Assembly: GCA_963781955.1 (NCBI GenBank)
Contig: CAWAHU010000003.1
Location: 1 to 64,000, forward strand
Source: Bog-473 sp963781955
GTDB lineage: Bacteria > Actinomycetota > Acidimicrobiia > Acidimicrobiales > RAAP-2
DNA length: 64,000 bases
Direction of reading: 5' to 3'
Position 1 is the stretch's first letter. Each line of letters starts with the position of its first letter. The position numbers and the translations under genes are program-made. Of the stretch, positions 57,408 through 64,000 are shown in pieces. Under the pieces are notes generated by a model that saw only the letters and a list, made by a program, of their open reading frames with translations, was not told where the DNA came from and did not search any database.

Positions 57408-58359
57408 AGGAGCTCGCCGGGGCGCCGGCGAGCCGGTACCCGGCGACGATCCCGATGCGGCGGGCCAACTTGGCCGCCTTGATGGAGAACGAGTCCCCGC
57501 CCAGGCGCTCGGCCGCGCCACCGGCCTTCATCAAGATCCGCCCCGAGCGCTCGGCCCGGCCGTCGTGCCCGAGGAAGGACACGACCTGGCGCACCGGTGT
57601 GCCGAGGTCGTCGAGCATGGGGACCGTGCCGGCGGCGTCGAAGCGGTCCGCGTGCTCCTGCTCGAGCAGCCAGGCACAGCGCCCGCGCTCGCGGGCGTCG
57701 CGCAGGAACGCCTCGGCCGTGCGCGCGTGCATGTGCGAGGCCTCGAGCCGGCGGTCGAAGACACCGTGGAGCCCGCCGGCCTCGAGTCGCAGGCCGAGTT
57801 CGAGGTCGGAGTGCCAGAAGGCGGCGTAGTTGTGCGACGGGAGCCCGACGCGCAAGAGGTCGTCCCGGCGAGCCGACACGTTGCCCAACCACAGGCCGCG
57901 AAGGACCGCGAGCTCACCGGACTCGATGCGACGGCAGTGCGCCTCGTACTCGACGGCGTAGAGGCGGGTGGCGGGCGACGCCCCGTCGTGCAGACGCACC
58001 GGCATGTAGCCCATGACCACGAGGTCCGCGCCCTCGGCGTGACGCCGGGCGTGGCCGGTGGCCAGCCCGGGGCCCGCCACCACGTCGTCGTCCATCAACA
58101 GCACGACGTCGGAGGTGCTCTCCTCGACGCCCGACTCGAGGGCATCGAGGTGGCCGCGGTGCTCGGTCAACACCGGGCGCAGGAAGGGGAACTGCTCGCG
58201 CAGGGTGTCGAGGAGGGCGTGCGAGCCGTCGACGTCGCCGTCGAGCACGACGATCAACTCCGCCACTCCGCGGTCGCGGGCCACGGCCTCGACGAAGGCG
58301 CGCAGCATGTGGCGCCGGTTCCTCGAGGCCACCACGACCGAGACGGTCGGGGGGCTCAC
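57406..58359 (-). CDS. Glycosyltransferase family 2
   Basis: 317 residues from GTG 58359, which overlaps the stop of the priming transferase (GTGA). 'TVSVVVASRNRRHMLRAFVE', 'ELIVVLDGDVDGSHALLDTL', 'LTEHRGHLDALESGVEES' and 'DVVLLMDDDVVAGPGLATGH' (DDD metal site) form the GT-A core; 'GLWLGNVSARRDDLLRVG' and 'NYAAFWHSDLELGLRLEAGG' are the acceptor-side motifs. The tail 'SIKAAKLARRIGIVAGYRLA' may bind the membrane. It probably extends the exopolysaccharide repeat unit. Third gene of the minus-strand operon beginning at 60013. Confidence 0.88.
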   Translation of the reverse strand: MSPPTVSVVVASRNRRHMLRAFVEAVARDRGVAELIVVLDGDVDGSHALLDTLREQFPFLRPVLTEHRGHLDALESGVEESTSDVVLLMDDDVVAGPGLATGHARRHAEGADLVVMGYMPVRLHDGASPATRLYAVEYEAHCRRIESGELAVLRGLWLGNVSARRDDLLRVGLPSHNYAAFWHSDLELGLRLEAGGLHGVFDRRLEASHMHARTAEAFLRDARERGRCAWLLEQEHADRFDAAGTVPMLDDLGTPVRQVVSFLGHDGRAERSGRILMKAGGAAERLGGDSFSIKAAKLARRIGIVAGYRLAGAPASS

Positions 58360-59798
58360 GACGAGGATGATTCGAGAACCAGCTTGGCCACCCCGTCGCC
58401 ACCGCCGTTCCAGAGGCGGGCGGGGGTCTTGGCCATGATGCGCAGGTCGCTCCAGAACGTCCAGGTGTCGACGTAGTAGGCGTCGAGCCGGATCAGCTCG
58501 TGGAGCCCCAGGCTGTGCTGCCCGCAGACCTGCCACAACCCGGTCATGCCGGGCCGGACGTCGAAGCGGCGCTCGGCCTGCCCGGTCAGCGCCCAGCACT
58601 CCTCGAGGATGAACGGGCGGGGGCCGACCAGGGACATGTGGCCGACCAGCACGTTGATCAGCTGCGGCAGCTCGTCGATGCCGGTGCGCCGGAGGATCTT
58701 GCCGACCGGCGTGGTGCGGCCCTCGGTGATCTCCGACTGCATGATGGGGCCCGACCCCTGGGCCAGCTTGGCCGTGATGTCCTCCGAGGAGTTCTTGAGC
58801 GTCCGGAACTTGATGATCCGGAACGTCTCGCGGCCGCGCCCGAGGCGCTCCTGGCGAAAGAACACCGGCCGGCCGCTCGTGACGAGGACGGCCAGAGCGC
58901 CCAGCACCAAGATGGGCGAGACGAGGATGAGGGCGAACCCGGCCACCACGATGTCGAAGGCCCGCTTGATGCGGTCCCGGCGTGCCGGCTCGCAGCGCTG
59001 CTGGAGCGACACGAGCGACAGCCCGGAGAAGTCCTTGATCCGCGCCCCCCAGCCCACGAGCTCGAAGTAGCGAGGGACGAGGTCGACCGCCACCGTGCCG
59101 GGCAGCACCCGCAACACGGGCAGCAGCTGCTCGGGCAGCACCGACTGGGTGAAGGCGACGATGACCCGGTTGACCTTGTGGATGCGGCACAGCTCGGGCA
59201 ACTGCTCGATCGAGCCCATGACGGCGCCACCGTCGCTGCCGGCGGCCGCGGTCGCGGGGCCGTCGTCGACCAGCCCGAGGACCACGGCGCCGCCCGAGCG
59301 CTCGAGCCGGCTCACGATGTCCTGGGCGACCACGCCGGTGCCGACCACGATGACCCGCTCGGCGTCGGACCCGTCACCTCGGTGGCGCAGGGCGATGGCG
59401 CCCCGGAAGGCCATCATGGCCAGCGCGCTGAGCGAGAGGGCGACGACCACGGTCACGGGCGGGATCCGCGAGCGCAGCCACGGGCCGAAGAGCGCCTCCA
59501 CGGCCAGGATGGCGGCCATCACGATGAGCGTCGTGCGGGCGATCTCGAGCATGGTCCGGCGGGTGCGCCGGTGCACGCTGCTGTAGACGTTCGACAGCCA
59601 AAGCCCTACCATGAGCGCGGCCCACACGACACCGATCGCCAGCAGGGGATCCACCTCTTTGGAAGGGTACTGGAGCCGCGCCGACAAGACGGTGATGGTC
59701 GTGACCATGACGAGGGACACGAAGGCGTCGAGCCACGCGATGGAGATCCGGCGGGCCGGGCCTTCGGGGGCGCGGTCGGACGAGAGCGCCCACGTCAC
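58356..59798 (-). CDS. Polyprenyl glycosyl-phosphotransferase (priming transferase)
   Basis: 480 residues from GTG 59798 (GTGA overlap with the upstream small gene). Four N-terminal membrane segments ('LDAFVSLVMVTTITVLSARL' onward) and a CoA-binding-like/NAD-like domain ('RVIVVGTGVVAQDIVSRLER') precede the catalytic part: 'KRAFDIVVAGFALILVSPIL', 'GRPVFFRQERLGRGRETFRI', 'IKFRTLKNSSEDITAKLAQG', 'PVGKILRRTGIDELPQLINV' and 'HMSLVGPRPFILEECWALTG' with 'RPGMTGLWQVCGQH'. This is the WbaP/CpsE family: it moves a sugar-1-phosphate to undecaprenyl phosphate, starting the repeat unit. Its neighbours are glycosyltransferases. Confidence 0.92.
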   Translation of the reverse strand: MTWALSSDRAPEGPARRISIAWLDAFVSLVMVTTITVLSARLQYPSKEVDPLLAIGVVWAALMVGLWLSNVYSSVHRRTRRTMLEIARTTLIVMAAILAVEALFGPWLRSRIPPVTVVVALSLSALAMMAFRGAIALRHRGDGSDAERVIVVGTGVVAQDIVSRLERSGGAVVLGLVDDGPATAAAGSDGGAVMGSIEQLPELCRIHKVNRVIVAFTQSVLPEQLLPVLRVLPGTVAVDLVPRYFELVGWGARIKDFSGLSLVSLQQRCEPARRDRIKRAFDIVVAGFALILVSPILVLGALAVLVTSGRPVFFRQERLGRGRETFRIIKFRTLKNSSEDITAKLAQGSGPIMQSEITEGRTTPVGKILRRTGIDELPQLINVLVGHMSLVGPRPFILEECWALTGQAERRFDVRPGMTGLWQVCGQHSLGLHELIRLDAYYVDTWTFWSDLRIMAKTPARLWNGGGDGVAKLVLESSSS

Positions 59799-60013
59799 TC
59801 GGAGTCGCTCCTCTCGGTGAGGGCGTCACGGTCCGTGAGGGCGTCGCGGATCGCGGTGCTCTCGTCGTCGATGGTGGACTGCACGAAGGCCATGAGCTCC
59901 TGGAGGGACTTGACGCCGCTCTTGCGGCCGGACGCGACCGCCTCGACCTCACCCGCGAATTCCCTCCGCCCGACCCGGTCGGTGTGCAGGCGCAGAACGT
60001 ACGAAACGAGCAT
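59795..60013 (-). CDS. Small protein at the head of the priming-transferase operon
   Basis: 72 residues from ATG 60013. TACCCT (60026-60021) lies seven bases before the start and there is no ribosome site, so the mRNA is probably leaderless. The sequence 'MLVSYVLRLHTDRVGRREFA' then 'GEVEAVASGRKSGVKSLQEL' and 'FVQSTIDDESTAIRDAL' is soluble and helical with a short internal duplication (DALTDRDALT). The stop overlaps the priming-transferase start. Family unknown to me; tight coupling suggests it helps or regulates that enzyme. Confidence 0.7.
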   Translation of the reverse strand: MLVSYVLRLHTDRVGRREFAGEVEAVASGRKSGVKSLQELMAFVQSTIDDESTAIRDALTDRDALTERSDSE

Positions 60014-60176
60014 CGAGGGCAGGGTACAAACGGGTTGTCCGATGTCTGTCCCATGATCGGCTCATTCGGGCCTGATCCTGAGGCCCCCGGAGGGCCTTCG
60101 GGGCCCTGTGGGACGCCCAACCGGGGTGAGACGGGGGTTACACCACCATGAGACCTGGGCGGCGTAACCTGGAAAA
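60014..60176. promoter_or_regulatory. Divergent promoter region of the exopolysaccharide operons
   Basis: 163 bases between the two divergent transcription units. Minus strand: TACCCT at 60026-60021, seven bases before ATG 60013. Plus strand: TAACCT at 60165-60170, six bases before GTG 60177. No clear -35 boxes match either, so an alternative sigma factor or an activator may be needed. Confidence 0.45.
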
Positions 60177-60299
60177 GTGCTCCGTGAGTTGGAACTTCGT
60201 CGTGTGGCGCCCGTGCCGGTGACGACCTCGCCTGATGGGACGCGCCGGTGCCGGGCGCCGCGTCCCGCCGACGCCTCCTCGGGTGCCTGGGCGGGATGA
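60177..60299 (+). CDS. Short upstream frame coupled to wzz
   Basis: A 40-codon open frame from GTG 60177 ('VLRELELRRVAPVPVTTSPD...') ending at TGA 60297-60299, which overlaps the wzz ATG (ATGA). A -10-like TAACCT lies six bases upstream. wzz itself has no clear ribosome-binding site beyond GGGCGGG, so ribosomes ending this frame may start wzz. It may be a translated leader rather than a functional protein. Confidence 0.35.
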   Translation: MLRELELRRVAPVPVTTSPDGTRRCRAPRPADASSGAWAG

Positions 60300-61396
60300 G
60301 CACCAGCCCGACCTCCACCACGCCGCGGCCCACCCCCGGCACCCCGCCCGAGCACCTCGAGCACCTGGCCGCCGAGGCCGGCGACGAGCGAGGCAGGGAG
60401 GGCCGGCGGGCCCAGCCCCGGCTCCGGGGCGTGCGCCGCATCTTCCCCGCCTGGCTGCGCCGTCGGGCCTGGCTGCTCGTGACCTGCCTCCTGGTCGGTG
60501 CCGCGGGGGGTCTCATCTACGGCTCGACCACCTCGACCTCGTATACGGCCACGGCCACGCTGGCCGTGCCGACCGGGGCCAGCCCGTCCGGCCCGGGCAA
60601 CGCCTTCGAGGCGCAGCAGCTGGCCACCAACTACGCCGCGGTGATCCAGCAGGCCAACGACCTCCTGGCGCCGGCCGCCCAGGCGCTCGGCATCCCGGTC
60701 AGCACCCTCACCAACCGCCTCTCGGTGTCGGTCCAGACCGGCACGTCGGTCCTGGCCGTCAGCTACACGGCACCGACGAAGCAGCAGGCGATCCTCGGCG
60801 CCAACGCCATCGTGGTCAGCATCGTCCGCCAGGAGAAGGTCGGGACCAGCGTCATCCCGGCCAGCACCCTCAACGTGGTGCAGCTGGCCACCGACGCCAC
60901 CGGCAGCGGCCTCTTCGCCAAGTACGGCCTCGAGATCGGCGTCTTCCTCGGCCTGTTGGTCGGCGCCATCCTCGTGATCATCGCCGAGCGGGTGGACCCG
61001 CGGGCCGACACCTCGGCGGACATCGTGCAGGTCTTCGACCGGTCGGTGGCGGCACTGCCCAGCGAGCTCTCCCTGGCCGAGTTCGGGCACGCCGTCCTGG
61101 CCACGCGGCCCGACCGGGCCAACGTCACCCTGGCCCCGCTGCGGTGGTGGGACGTGCCCGCCGCGCACCACATCGAGCAGACGATGGCCGACGAATTCCC
61201 CGACAAGTCGATCTTGGTCAGCACGGCCCTCGAGGAGGGCCTGGCGCACCGCCTGCACAGCGACTCGGAGCTGGTGCTCATCATCAGGTCCGGCGAGCAG
61301 CTGCGCGCCGTCGGGGACGTCCTGGAGCGGCTGCGCCTCATGGGCAGCATGCCGGAATGGATCGCACTGCTCGACCGCGATGACCTCTACGATTGA
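60296..61396 (+). CDS. Wzz-type chain-length determinant protein
   Basis: 366 residues from ATG 60296. A 60-residue Pro-rich cytoplasmic start precedes membrane segment one ('RRRAWLLVTCLLVGAAGGLI'); then comes the extracytoplasmic 'TSYTATATLAVPTGASP', 'QQLATNYAAVIQQANDLLAP' and 'LAVSYTAPTKQQAILGANAI', and membrane segment two ('YGLEIGVFLGLLVGAILVII') at about residue 205. A ca. 135-residue cytoplasmic tail follows, without a Walker A tyrosine-kinase motif. This is the Wzz/polysaccharide co-polymerase layout, controlling polymer length with Wzy. It overlaps the next gene by 17 bases. Confidence 0.82.
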   Translation: MSTSPTSTTPRPTPGTPPEHLEHLAAEAGDERGREGRRAQPRLRGVRRIFPAWLRRRAWLLVTCLLVGAAGGLIYGSTTSTSYTATATLAVPTGASPSGPGNAFEAQQLATNYAAVIQQANDLLAPAAQALGIPVSTLTNRLSVSVQTGTSVLAVSYTAPTKQQAILGANAIVVSIVRQEKVGTSVIPASTLNVVQLATDATGSGLFAKYGLEIGVFLGLLVGAILVIIAERVDPRADTSADIVQVFDRSVAALPSELSLAEFGHAVLATRPDRANVTLAPLRWWDVPAAHHIEQTMADEFPDKSILVSTALEEGLAHRLHSDSELVLIIRSGEQLRAVGDVLERLRLMGSMPEWIALLDRDDLYD

Positions 61397-62912
61397 CGCC
61401 CGCTACTCGCTGACGTCACTCGGGCAGTCGGCCGGGGAGCGCTGCCGGCGCCTCCGGGCCAGGGGTTGGCTGGCGAGCCACGCGACGGACCTCAAGCTCC
61501 TCTTCCTCGCCATCGTGCTCCCGCTGGCGGCCGTGGCCCTCAGCGCGGTCAAGTTCAAGTACGGCATCGCCTTCGTGGTGGGTGTGGCGCTGGTCAGCCT
61601 CGTCCTGTCCCGGCCCGCACTGGGTGGCTACATCCTGATCGCGCTCGTGCCCAGCCTGTCGGGCCTCGAGCCCGGCATCCCGGTGCCCAACGTGCGGATC
61701 TCCGAGGCTCTCATCGGCGTCATCGGTGTGACGGTGATCGCCGCCACGCGACGCCTGGCCGCGCTCCAGTGGGGCCTGCTCGAGTGGCTCCTGCTCGCGT
61801 ACGGCGTGCTGTGGGCGGCCCTCGGTGCCTTCGACGCCATCGCTCTGGGCGAGCACCTCAGCCTGTCCCAGTGGGGCACCCTGATCGGCCAGCTCCAGTT
61901 CTTCCTCCTCTACCGGGCCGTGCGGGTCACGCTGCGCACCCCGCACCAGCGCCGAATGGGCGTCGTCGTGCTGTTCGTCACCGCCATCCCCATGACCGTG
62001 CTGGCCATCCTCCAGGAAGCCAACGTGGGCGGGGTCCGATCGACGCTGTACACCATCACCGGAGGCCAGGGCCAGGCCGGGTTCCAGACGGGCTCGATCA
62101 TCCGCGCCACCGGGTTGTACCTCAACTGGGCGTCGCTGGCCGGGTTCCTCTTCCCCATGCTGATCCTGCTCACCGCGCTGGCGCTCGGTGGCCAGCTCAA
62201 GCACCACAGGAGGGCGGCCATCGGCCTGGCGGCGCTGCTGCTCGTGAGCCTGCTCCTCACGGCCGAGCTGTCCATCATCGGGTGCCTGGTCATCGGCGTC
62301 TTCGTGCTCGGGTCGGGGTACGGTCGCTTCCTCAGGATCGTGATGTGGATCGCGCTCGCTGCGGCCATCTCGGTCGTCGTCGTCGGCCCCGTGCTCGGCC
62401 AGCGGCTCACCGAGCAGTTCGGGGTCCAGGCCGGTTCGAACAAGGGCTACCAGCCCCAGACCGTGAATTTCCGCGAGCAGGTGTGGACCCAGCAGTACCT
62501 CCCCGCCATCGCCAAGCGCCCCGTGACCGGCTACGGGGTCGAGCTGCCGACCTCCATCAGCTGGCCCTACACCGAGTCGCAGTACATCACCGCGCTGATC
62601 CAGGGCGGCTACCCGATGCTCGTGATGTACCTCATCCTGCTCTGGGGGATGTTCGACCGTGCCAGACGCGCGGCGCGGTCCCCCGATCCCTTCGACCAGG
62701 CGCTCGGTCGCTCCTTGGCCGTGTGCACCCTGAGCCTCGTGCTGGTGGGCATCATCTGGCCCTTCCTGAGCAACGGTGGGTTCCCCCAGGTGCTGTGGTG
62801 CCTCTTCGCACTGGCGGAACCGGCCACCCGGCGCGTCGAGGCCACCACGCCGCCCATGGTGCTGCCCCATGAGACGGGGGCGACGCAGGGCCGGCGGCTC
62901 GCAGTGCGGTGA
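61380..62912 (+). CDS. Wzy/O-antigen-ligase-like polymerase
   Basis: 510 residues with about ten to twelve membrane segments from 'LLFLAIVLPLAAVALSAVKF' on. The large external loop with 'TGSIIRATGLYLNWASLAGF' and the later 'FREQVWTQQYLPAIAKRPVT' with 'GYGVELPTSISWPYTESQYI' is the O-antigen polymerase/ligase (Wzy_C/WaaL-like) pattern, where the 'GxG ... P...E..Y' stretch is conserved. It would join repeat units outside the membrane. Overlaps wzz (17 bases) and wzx (GTGA), so wzz-wzy-wzx form one operon. Confidence 0.82.
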   Translation: MTSTIDARYSLTSLGQSAGERCRRLRARGWLASHATDLKLLFLAIVLPLAAVALSAVKFKYGIAFVVGVALVSLVLSRPALGGYILIALVPSLSGLEPGIPVPNVRISEALIGVIGVTVIAATRRLAALQWGLLEWLLLAYGVLWAALGAFDAIALGEHLSLSQWGTLIGQLQFFLLYRAVRVTLRTPHQRRMGVVVLFVTAIPMTVLAILQEANVGGVRSTLYTITGGQGQAGFQTGSIIRATGLYLNWASLAGFLFPMLILLTALALGGQLKHHRRAAIGLAALLLVSLLLTAELSIIGCLVIGVFVLGSGYGRFLRIVMWIALAAAISVVVVGPVLGQRLTEQFGVQAGSNKGYQPQTVNFREQVWTQQYLPAIAKRPVTGYGVELPTSISWPYTESQYITALIQGGYPMLVMYLILLWGMFDRARRAARSPDPFDQALGRSLAVCTLSLVLVGIIWPFLSNGGFPQVLWCLFALAEPATRRVEATTPPMVLPHETGATQGRRLAVR

Positions 62913-64000
62913 CGCCGGCGCTGCGACGCTGGCGGACCGAGCGGGACGGCCCGGCGGGCCACGAAGACCAGCACGCCCAGAACGGGCAAAACGGCCAGCA
63001 CGGTTCCGCAGGGACCGGCGGACCCGACGCTGGGGCCCAGGTGGCGGCGCGGGACGCGGGGCCCGGGGCGACCCCGGTGCGCGGGCGGGACGGGCGAGAC
63101 ACTCGAGACACCCCGCTGGGACATGCCGCCCGTACCGTGCAACGCATCTTCGGGACCACGGCAGCTGCCGGGACCGTGGCGATCGCCTGGACGACGGAAA
63201 GAGACCGATGGGGCACCACTGGGAGGCCGCCGGCGCCACGATCGGCGGCCGCGACGGAGACGAGCTCCGACACCGGCCTCACCGACGCGGCCCGGGTGAC
63301 GCCGCCCGTGGCGGTGCTCGACGAGGAGGTGACGGTGGTTGTGGGGGGGGCACCCGAGGGAACGCAGCCACCCAGACCTCCGGACCCCCCGCCCGGGGGC
63401 CCGCCCGGGGTCTCGGGCGAGAGCCCCGCCGAGGGCAGCGAACCGATCTCGTCGAAGGCGTTCCGGGGCGCCTCGTTCCTCTTCGGGCGGGAAGCTCTGG
63501 GCTCGATCGTGCGCCTGATCGGCGTGATCGTGACGGTGCGGCTGATCGGCCCGTCGGGCTACGGCGTCTTCACGGGCGCGGCGGCCTTCGTGGCCGTGGT
63601 GGTGACCATCTGTCAGATGGGCGCCGAGGTCTACCTGATCCGCGCCAAGGAGACGCCGTCGGACCGCATGAACAACGAGATCTTCAGCCTGCTGCTGGTC
63701 ACCTCGTTGGCGGCGATGCTGATCTCGCTCGCACTGACCGTGGTCTTCGAGTCGTTCCTGCGCCCGGTCGGGGTGGTGCTCCCCTTGCGCGTGCTGCTGC
63801 TGTGCGTGCCGATCAACGTCTTGTGGGCCCCCGCGCAGGGGTACCTCGAGCGGCGCTTCGACTACAAGAAGATCGGCATCCTCGAGCTGGGGGGCGACAT
63901 CGTCCTGTACGCCACGGCGATCCCGCTGGCGATCGCCGGCTTCGGGGCGTGGTCGCTCGTGATCGGGTACTTCGCCTGGCAGACCTTCCTCCTGGTGGGC
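62909..64000 (+). CDS. Wzx-type flippase with long disordered N-terminus, cut by window end
   Basis: Open from GTG 62909 (overlapping the stop of the polymerase gene) to the right edge, 364 codons. The first ca. 180 residues are hydrophilic and low in complexity (Gly, Pro, Thr, Gln; for example 'DQHAQNGQNGQHGSAGTGGP' and 'PPRPPDPPPGGPPGVSGE'). The flippase part follows: 'SKAFRGASFLFGREALGSIV', 'RLIGPSGYGVFTGAAAFVAV', 'AEVYLIRAKE', 'LLCVPINVLWAPAQGYLERR' and 'LELGGDIVLYATAIPLAIAG', as in oligosaccharide flippases. It would carry the lipid-linked repeat unit outward. An internal start nearer 63296 or 63431 is possible, but the frame and codon pattern hold from 62909. Confidence 0.8.
   Translation, partial: MTPALRRWRTERDGPAGHEDQHAQNGQNGQHGSAGTGGPDAGAQVAARDAGPGATPVRGRDGRDTRDTPLGHAARTVQRIFGTTAAAGTVAIAWTTERDRWGTTGRPPAPRSAAATETSSDTGLTDAARVTPPVAVLDEEVTVVVGGAPEGTQPPRPPDPPPGGPPGVSGESPAEGSEPISSKAFRGASFLFGREALGSIVRLIGVIVTVRLIGPSGYGVFTGAAAFVAVVVTICQMGAEVYLIRAKETPSDRMNNEIFSLLLVTSLAAMLISLALTVVFESFLRPVGVVLPLRVLLLCVPINVLWAPAQGYLERRFDYKKIGILELGGDIVLYATAIPLAIAGFGAWSLVIGYFAWQTFLLVG

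Overview
The window looks like the chromosome of a high-GC actinobacterium, most probably class Acidimicrobiia. Pointers are the many GTG starts, GTGA/ATGA start-stop overlaps, the actinobacterial families DUF2630 and DUF3039, a PimB'-SRPBCC-ROK gene row, and a secreted protein with 'GYWLVAADGGVFSFGDA'-type repeats that I associate with that class. This placement is an inference from content; no rRNA gene is present.

Layout. (1) 1-380: tail of an SMP-30/gluconolactonase-like gene. (2) ca. 0.5-24.1 kb: a visibly lower-GC surface-polysaccharide region: two GT2 and three GT4 glycosyltransferases, a GH5 glycanase, GT-C-like membrane proteins, a Wzx-type flippase, nucleotide-sugar epimerases, a GMC oxidoreductase and a methyltransferase. 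Most genes here are broken by single-base frameshifts although the reading between shifts stays conserved, and fragments of further gene copies lie at junctions. (3) 24.4-32.4 kb: high-GC housekeeping and small-protein genes: AlaC-like aminotransferase, a ROK-luciferase-like fusion, SRPBCC protein, PimB'-like mannosyltransferase, thioredoxin-like protein, PH-SHOCT membrane protein, rhodanese, CDF-like transporter. (4) 32.5-41.8 kb: a secreted double-repeat protein, tRNA-Met(CAU), a large GT-C-like membrane protein coupled to an exo/endonuclease/phosphatase-family gene, a SnoaL-like protein, DUF2630, Lon and DUF3039. (5) 42.1-46.6 kb: a glycerol-3-phosphate/sugar ABC operon of ugpC-A-E-B type, followed by a PAS-GGDEF protein with a degenerate GGDEF motif. 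(6) 47.7-51.6 kb: sulfate ABC operon sbp-cysT-cysW-cysA behind a promoter carrying an inverted repeat. (7) 51.6-64 kb: a second, intact exopolysaccharide locus headed by a large AAA/TPR/BTAD regulator, then a GT26-GT4 fusion, GT2, priming glycosyl-phosphotransferase, a small coupled protein, and divergently Wzz, Wzy and Wzx (cut by the window end).

How it fits together. Region 7 has every step of a Wzx/Wzy-type pathway: priming transferase, glycosyltransferases, flippase, polymerase and chain-length regulator. Region 2 encodes an overlapping but eroded set, so relaxed selection is one reading of its frameshifts; uncorrected sequencing indels are the other, and a few isolated frameshifts in the high-GC part support that second reading. 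Across the high-GC part a -10-like TANNNT hexamer recurrently lies 6-7 bases before the start codon with no ribosome-binding site, pointing to leaderless transcripts, while other genes have clear Shine-Dalgarno sites or are coupled by GTGA/ATGA overlaps. I see no integrase, transposase, CRISPR array or phage genes.
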